Of a stretch of 64,000 bases of DNA, positions 60,202 to 64,000 are shown piece after piece. The stretch covers positions 107,896-171,895 of the forward strand of contig NZ_VUMO01000004.1 in assembly GCF_009696145.1 (NCBI RefSeq), given 5' to 3'. Each line of letters starts with the position of its first letter. Within the stretch, counting starts at the first letter, position 1. Under the pieces are notes generated by a model. It saw nothing but the letters and a program-made list of their open reading frames with translations, did no database searches and had not been told where the DNA came from. The stretch is from Pseudoramibacter porci (GTDB lineage: Bacteria > Bacillota > Clostridia > Eubacteriales > Eubacteriaceae). The translations under genes and the position numbers were made by a program.

Positions 60202-60837
60202 ATGCGGAAAAATTCAAAAAAAGTATCGATGAGTGTCGTTAGGCGACTTCCCAAATATTATCGATTTTTGACAGACTTAAACGAAAGGGGATTCCAGAAA
60301 ATATCATCGATGGAATTGTCAAAGATGATGGGGCTGACAGCCTCTCAGATTAGGCAAGATCTGAATTCTTTTGGTGCCTATGGACAGCAGGGATATGGCT
60401 ACCGTGTTCAAGAATTAAAGGACGTGATCCACGATTTATTGGGACTCGACCGTCCTTATCGTTGTGTCATTATCGGGGCAGGAAATCTGGGACATGCGAT
60501 TTCTCATTATGAAGGTTTCAAAAATGAAGGCATATGGATTCGTGCTATGTTTGACATTGATTCGGAAAAAGTTGGTCAGACGCACGATGGTGTCCCGATT
60601 TTTCACATGGAGTACCTTGACGAATATGTTAAGGAAAATATGATCAATATCGCAATATTGTGTGTCCCGAGAGCCATTGGACAAAGTGTGGCGAATGAAG
60701 TTGTACGAACGGGCATTAAAGGGATTATGAATTTTGTCCCGATCGATTTAACTTTACCGGATGATGTTATGATTGAAGACGTCAATATTTCAGACAGTTT
60801 ATATACATTGACATATATGCTGAGTCACACGCAGTAA
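60202..60837 (+). CDS. rex: Redox-sensing transcriptional repressor Rex
   Basis: Dimeric repressor that leaves DNA when NADH rises. The N-terminal winged helix (KISSMELSKMMGLTASQIRQDLNSFG-like region with the SQIRQDL recognition part) is followed by a Rossmann domain with GAGNLGHA (about residue 93) and the domain-swapped C-terminal helix. 211 aa is normal. The ATG at 60202 is chosen for GGAG 5 bases upstream; an in-frame ATG at 60169 would add 11 residues. Targets in clostridia include fermentation genes; rnf may be one here. Confidence 0.95.
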   Translation: MRKNSKKVSMSVVRRLPKYYRFLTDLNERGFQKISSMELSKMMGLTASQIRQDLNSFGAYGQQGYGYRVQELKDVIHDLLGLDRPYRCVIIGAGNLGHAISHYEGFKNEGIWIRAMFDIDSEKVGQTHDGVPIFHMEYLDEYVKENMINIAILCVPRAIGQSVANEVVRTGIKGIMNFVPIDLTLPDDVMIEDVNISDSLYTLTYMLSHTQ

Positions 60838-60858
60838 CGAAAAAGGCAAAAAAAAGCA

Positions 60859-60887
60859 TTGAATAATATCGTTTTCACCGGTATAAT
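60859..60887 (+). promoter_or_regulatory. Promoter for P-loop protein gene
   Basis: TTGAAT at 60859-60864, 17-bp spacer, perfect TATAAT at 60882-60887. Confidence 0.8.
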
Positions 60888-60919
60888 AAAAATAACAACG
60901 TAGAAAGTAGGTGTCTTAA

Positions 60920-61330
60920 ATGATTGAATTTGTATATGGAGCAAAGGGAAGCGGCAAGACGAAAAAAATGATCGACATGGCGAATGCAGAACTTGAAACT
61001 TCTAAAGGTCAAATTCTTTTTATAAATGACAGAGATAAATATCGCGTAACTGTCGATACAAAAATTCGCTTTATCAATAGTGACGATTTTGGCATTAAAG
61101 GAGAAGATGAATTATTCGGTTTTATCTGTGGCGTTTTAGGCAGCAATTACGATGTTGATACAATCTATATCGATAATTTATTGAGAATTTTAGATGCAAA
61201 CGGACCGGAAGACGTAGAGGGTCTTTTGAAACGTTTAGATGTTATTCAGAAAAAACAAGATGTGAAATTCGTTTTAAGTCTTAGCTGCGACGAAAACGAA
61301 ATTCCGGAATGCATCAAAAACTATAAATAA
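60920..61330 (+). CDS. Small P-loop protein, unknown function
   Basis: A 136-aa protein with a clear Walker A (YGAKGSGKTKK, residues 6-16) and a Walker B-like VDTIYIDNL near residue 90. The size and layout suggest a minimal P-loop NTPase; similar small clostridial proteins are sometimes misnamed as PilT-like. No other domain is seen. AAAGTAGGTG lies before the ATG, and the gene has its own consensus promoter. It sits between rex and a radical SAM gene but shares neither promoter. Function unknown. Confidence 0.65.
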   Translation: MIEFVYGAKGSGKTKKMIDMANAELETSKGQILFINDRDKYRVTVDTKIRFINSDDFGIKGEDELFGFICGVLGSNYDVDTIYIDNLLRILDANGPEDVEGLLKRLDVIQKKQDVKFVLSLSCDENEIPECIKNYK

Positions 61331-61369
61331 ATTCGCTTTTAATGTTTTTTTGAAGGGTTTATTCAAAGG

Positions 61370-61410
61370 CGCCGATTGTGTGAAACTCATACATTCGGCG
61401 TTATCTGTTT
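61370..61410 (+). terminator. Long hairpin before radical SAM gene
   Basis: CGCCGA (61370-61375) pairs with TCGGCG (61395-61400), continuing after one mismatch with TGTGTGA/TCATACA, and is followed by TTATCTGTTT. It may be a terminator of the P-loop gene or an attenuator. Confidence 0.5.
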
Positions 61411-61435
61411 ATTGGGATATTTAGAAAGTTTTTGC

Positions 61436-62404
61436 ATGAAAGATCCATATCAAATTCAATTGCCGTATCAAACTTACGCATCATGGCTGAAAAAACATTA
61501 CGGGCAGAAGGTTTATAAAATACCTGTTAATACTGGCGGAACATGCCCGAATCGTGATGGCACGTTATCATGTGGCGGATGTATTTTTTGCGGTGAAAAG
61601 GGTGCTGGAAACGAAACGCTGTCATCATCTATTTCCATTAAGGATCAGATCAAAAGGAATGAAGCCTATATCAGCAAACGTTACCACGCCGATTTATTTA
61701 TTCCGTTTTTACAAGATTTCTCAAATACTTATATCGATTTTAAAACCTTCCAATCTAATATTGAGGCTTGTTTAGGCGAACAGATTGTCGGCATTTCAAT
61801 ATCAACAAGACCGGACTGTATCAGCGATCAGCAGTTAGATTTTCTAAGCCAAATCAGCGAGCAAAATCATATCGATATTTGTATCGAGCTTGGACTTCAA
61901 ACCATAAACGCCAAAACACTGCGTATCCTCAATCGGCAGCATTCGCTTTCTGATTATGTCGATGCCGCTATGAGAATAAAAGCGCATCATTTACAGCTTT
62001 GTACCCATATGATTTTGGATTTACCTTGGGATGACGAAATGGATGTGATCGAGGGGGCGGAGTTACTTTCGGTATTAAAGACAGATTTTGTTAAGTGCCA
62101 CGCGCTTTACGTGGAACGTGGCACAAAATTGGCAGAGATGTATCAAAAAGGCCGAGTTCAGTTATTGAGCGTTGAAGATTACATTCATCGCGTTGTTCTT
62201 TTTTTAACGCATCTAGCGCCGGATATTGCGCTTCAGCGCGTTATTGGGCGTATTCCTGAGCAGGATTCGATCCAGACAAATTGGCACATTAGCTGGTGGA
62301 AAATCAGAGAGATGTTGATTGATCGTATGCGTGATCTGCATCTGACACAAGGGTGCGCTTATCAAAAAAATCGGCAGAAACTTATTGGAAAAATTGTTTT
62401 GTAA
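61436..62404 (+). CDS. Radical SAM protein, YhcC/TIGR01212 family
   Basis: A 322-aa radical SAM enzyme of the TIGR01212 (YhcC-like) group. The motif C-P-N-R-D-G...C-G-G-C-I-F-C (about residues 37-52) holds the [4Fe-4S] cysteines, with the family feature CxxRDG. SISTRPDCI and ELGLQTIN are typical downstream strands. The reaction is not established. The ATG at 61436 fits the family N-terminus; a GTG earlier in frame has no support. The Shine-Dalgarno is weak (TAGAAAG). Confidence 0.88.
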   Translation: MKDPYQIQLPYQTYASWLKKHYGQKVYKIPVNTGGTCPNRDGTLSCGGCIFCGEKGAGNETLSSSISIKDQIKRNEAYISKRYHADLFIPFLQDFSNTYIDFKTFQSNIEACLGEQIVGISISTRPDCISDQQLDFLSQISEQNHIDICIELGLQTINAKTLRILNRQHSLSDYVDAAMRIKAHHLQLCTHMILDLPWDDEMDVIEGAELLSVLKTDFVKCHALYVERGTKLAEMYQKGRVQLLSVEDYIHRVVLFLTHLAPDIALQRVIGRIPEQDSIQTNWHISWWKIREMLIDRMRDLHLTQGCAYQKNRQKLIGKIVL

Positions 62405-62412
62405 GTTATAAT
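62385..62412 (+). promoter_or_regulatory. Promoter for relQ-uma2 unit
   Basis: TTGGAA at 62385-62390, 16-bp spacer, TATAAT at 62407-62412; it overlaps the end of the radical SAM gene. Confidence 0.7.
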
Positions 62413-62433
62413 AAAGGGGGGAAAAGGAGAGAA

Positions 62434-63273
62434 ATGAAAGCGAAGGATTGGCAACGTATATTAATTCCTTATCAGCAGGCCGTCGATGAATTGCTGCTTA
62501 AATTTAATCAATTAAAGGATCAGCGGGCACAGCTGGGCGAAACCTCACCGATTGAATCTGTTACAGGACGCGTCAAATCGTTGTCGAGTATTCTTGAAAA
62601 AATAAATAAATATCATTACAATGTCGACGATGTAGAAGAAAAAATTCGGGATATTGCAGGGATTCGTATCATTTGTCAATTTGTCGAAGATATTTATGAA
62701 GTGGCAGATATGATTTATTCGCGCAATAATAAGGATTTAACTGTTTTCCAAGTGAAGAATTATCTTCAAGGAGAAGATCGCTCGGCGTTCCACAGCGGAG
62801 AAGGAAAACCGAAAGAAAGCGGTTACCAAAGTTATCATATTATTGTAAAATACCCGGTTTTCAGCAGTGTGGGCTACCGAGAAATTTTTGTTGAAATTCA
62901 GATTCGAACCCTTGCGATGAATTTTTGGGCAGTCGTTGAACATTCGCTTAACTATAAGTATAAAGCTAAATTGCCGGAAGTGATAAAGAAACGCTTGACG
63001 CGGACAGCCAATACGATCCAGTCGTTGGATACGGAAATGTCGACGATTCGAGATGAAATTTTATCTGCTCAGAAATTATTTAGAATGAAATCAAGCACAG
63101 TTAACGATATCGTCGAAAATATTGAAACGTTGCGCCGTCTTCAGAGACCAGAGCTAGCGGATGAGTACAATACGGAATTCAACCGTATATCGGTCCAGGA
63201 AGATTTGATACAACTTATTTTATTAAAACGCGAGATTGAATCAGAAGTTGGACAGATTAAAGAGATGAAATAA
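62434..63273 (+). CDS. relQ: Small alarmone synthetase (RelQ/YjbM family)
   Basis: A 279-aa single-domain (p)ppGpp synthetase. Synthetase motifs: GRVKSLSSILEK, DIAGIRIICQF (with the catalytic Asp), GYQSYHIIV and EIQIRTLAMNFWAVVEHSLNYK. It has no hydrolase (HD), TGS or ACT domain. A C-terminal helical region (about residues 200-279) is the tetramerisation part of RelQ-type enzymes. AAGGAGA precedes the ATG. The next gene, a Uma2-family protein, is 17 bases downstream. Confidence 0.92.
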   Translation: MKAKDWQRILIPYQQAVDELLLKFNQLKDQRAQLGETSPIESVTGRVKSLSSILEKINKYHYNVDDVEEKIRDIAGIRIICQFVEDIYEVADMIYSRNNKDLTVFQVKNYLQGEDRSAFHSGEGKPKESGYQSYHIIVKYPVFSSVGYREIFVEIQIRTLAMNFWAVVEHSLNYKYKAKLPEVIKKRLTRTANTIQSLDTEMSTIRDEILSAQKLFRMKSSTVNDIVENIETLRRLQRPELADEYNTEFNRISVQEDLIQLILLKREIESEVGQIKEMK

Positions 63274-63290
63274 AGGAGTAAAAGATAAAA

Positions 63291-63839
63291 ATGGAAAACA
63301 ATCACGATTCTATTGCTGCAGATGTGGTTATGACTGAGGAAAATACGCAGGAAGAACCAATCTTTACCCCTCAAGGTGAAATTATTAATGGTGAAGAATA
63401 CGCTAAAAATACGACAGATTCTTCTGCAAAGGCAATCATTAAGTATCTGTCTTCGATTTTAAAACAATATCACTTAAGTCACCGTCCGCTTGACCAGCTG
63501 TCAGATCCGTATGAAGTGCTGATGGTCGGGCAGATGCATCATACGCAGCTGCGCCCGTCACTAACTGTAACCGTCAATGGCAGCTCTTTTCCAGATTGGG
63601 TCATTGAAGTTGTCACTCCGGAAGAAGAGGAAATGATCTATTTGATGAAAACAGGGATTTACGCAGAGGCGGGCGTGAAAGAATATTGGATCATCGATCC
63701 TCAGAAGCAAGTGATCATGGAATACAATTTCAAGAAAAATGCTTTTATCCCTAAGATTTATAACTCACCTCAGAGGATTAAAGTCTCGATTTATCGTGAC
63801 TTGTTCATCTCATTTTCAAGTATTTTTAAAGCACAGTAA
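63291..63839 (+). CDS. Uma2-family (DUF820) endonuclease-like protein
   Basis: A 182-aa protein with the Uma2/DUF820 PD-(D/E)XK-like fold: PDWVIEV (Asp and Glu of the nuclease core), then YLMKTGIYAEAGVKEYWIIDP, the family hallmark. The first 60 residues are acidic and less conserved. Activity is uncharacterised for this family in most bacteria. AAAGGAG lies before the ATG. Downstream of relQ in the same transcript; two terminator hairpins follow. Confidence 0.85.
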   Translation: MENNHDSIAADVVMTEENTQEEPIFTPQGEIINGEEYAKNTTDSSAKAIIKYLSSILKQYHLSHRPLDQLSDPYEVLMVGQMHHTQLRPSLTVTVNGSSFPDWVIEVVTPEEEEMIYLMKTGIYAEAGVKEYWIIDPQKQVIMEYNFKKNAFIPKIYNSPQRIKVSIYRDLFISFSSIFKAQ

Positions 63840-63849
63840 AAAAGTTTAC

Positions 63850-63873
63850 AGAAGCATTCATTAGAATGCTTCT
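63850..63873 (+). terminator. First hairpin after uma2-like gene
   Basis: AGAAGCATTC at 63850-63859 pairs perfectly with GAATGCTTCT at 63864-63873 over an ATTA loop; the T tract is poor. Confidence 0.5.
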
Positions 63874-63883
63874 CAGACTGTAG

Positions 63884-63919
63884 ACAAAGTCTAGGGCAAA
63901 CGCTCTAGGCTTTGTTTAT
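63884..63919 (+). terminator. Second hairpin, probable terminator
   Basis: ACAAAGTCTAG at 63884-63894 pairs with CTAGGCTTTGT at 63905-63915 (one U.G), followed by TTATT. Confidence 0.7.
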
Positions 63920-63955
63920 TATCGCAATCATTTTTCACCTGTTGCCATACAACCG

Positions 63956-63964
63956 TGGTAAAAT
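63956..63964 (+). promoter_or_regulatory. Extended -10 for a gene beyond the window
   Basis: TGGTAAAAT with no clear -35; the downstream gene starts outside this window. I see no coding region in 63920-64000. Confidence 0.4.
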
Positions 63965-64000
63965 AGCAATAATAGAAACAGGCCATGCATTCAGTAAGCA

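Noticed and set aside
1..64000. Prophage, IS element, integron or CRISPR array
   Set aside because: No transposase, integrase, phage structural gene, repeated spacers or terminal inverted repeats were seen.

Overview
The window looks like chromosome of an anaerobic, low-to-moderate-GC Firmicute of the class Clostridia, plausibly a non-spore-forming member of the Eubacteriaceae (the Eubacterium / Acetobacterium / Pseudoramibacter group). The grounds are a complete Rnf operon in the order C-D-G-E-A-B, a Rex redox repressor, HPr kinase, a CsoR copper sensor, a RelQ-type alarmone synthetase, strong Shine-Dalgarno sites with frequent GTG and TTG starts, and sigma-A promoters with 17-bp spacers. 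The family assignment is inference. I see no insertion sequence, prophage, CRISPR array or rRNA. There is one tRNA gene, tRNA-Leu(UAG). Nearly all genes lie on the + strand. The only - strand genes are a CsoR-family regulator, rpsT, and a three-gene block (small ORF, HAD phosphatase, malQ).

Layout. 1-3.6 kb: the 3' part of a lipoteichoic-acid-synthase-like sulfatase, pilT, glutaredoxin and a PC4/YdbC protein. 3.7-16.8 kb: yebC, a small membrane protein, nnr, then the tightly packed miaB-mutS-mutL-miaA-ynbB run, a methyltransferase and an M18 aminopeptidase. 17.0-22.2 kb: rnfCDGEAB between its own promoter and terminator. 22.2-24.6 kb: cysteine desulfurase and thiI. 24.7-29.3 kb: TetR regulator, comEA, a ribbon-helix-helix protein and clpB. 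29.4-38.1 kb: putP, a zinc-ribbon protein, an AAA/DUF234 ATPase, a CsoR paralogue, radC, an RluA-type pseudouridine synthase, a class A PBP and nth. 38.1-43.6 kb: valS, a yybP-ykoY manganese riboswitch and the P-type ATPase it controls. 43.8-49.4 kb: comEC, holA, rpsT(-) and lepA. 49.4-57.1 kb: malQ block(-), uvrC, hprK, degV, prfA. 57.1-63.8 kb: recX, D-2-hydroxyacid dehydrogenase, csoR with two metal-binding HMA proteins, tRNA-Leu, rex, a P-loop protein, a radical SAM protein, relQ and a Uma2-family protein. No gap exceeds 300 bases.

How the parts work together. Rnf (ferredoxin:NAD+ oxidoreductase, ion-pumping) and Rex (NADH/NAD+ sensor) are the energy and redox core: a perfect 18-bp Rex palindrome lies at the rex promoter, and a weaker Rex-like site overlaps the -35 of the rnf promoter. 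Metal homeostasis appears twice: two oppositely oriented CsoR boxes at the csoR-chaperone promoter, and a Mn2+ riboswitch whose 3' strand is shared with an intrinsic terminator ahead of a P2A-type ATPase. comEA, comEC and pilT, all scattered, suggest DNA-uptake capacity.

Most notable for follow-up: (i) three genes (rluA-type, holA, uvrC) whose start codon lies 6-7 bases after a -10 box and has no Shine-Dalgarno, suggesting leaderless mRNAs; (ii) the paired CsoR operators and a membrane-anchored HMA protein; (iii) absence of gpr and spoIIP from the conserved comEC-holA-rpsT-lepA neighbourhood, consistent with loss of sporulation; (iv) an RHH protein placed directly before clpB. I did not find a clear new multi-gene defence or mobile system. 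The window is mostly housekeeping sequence with interesting regulation.
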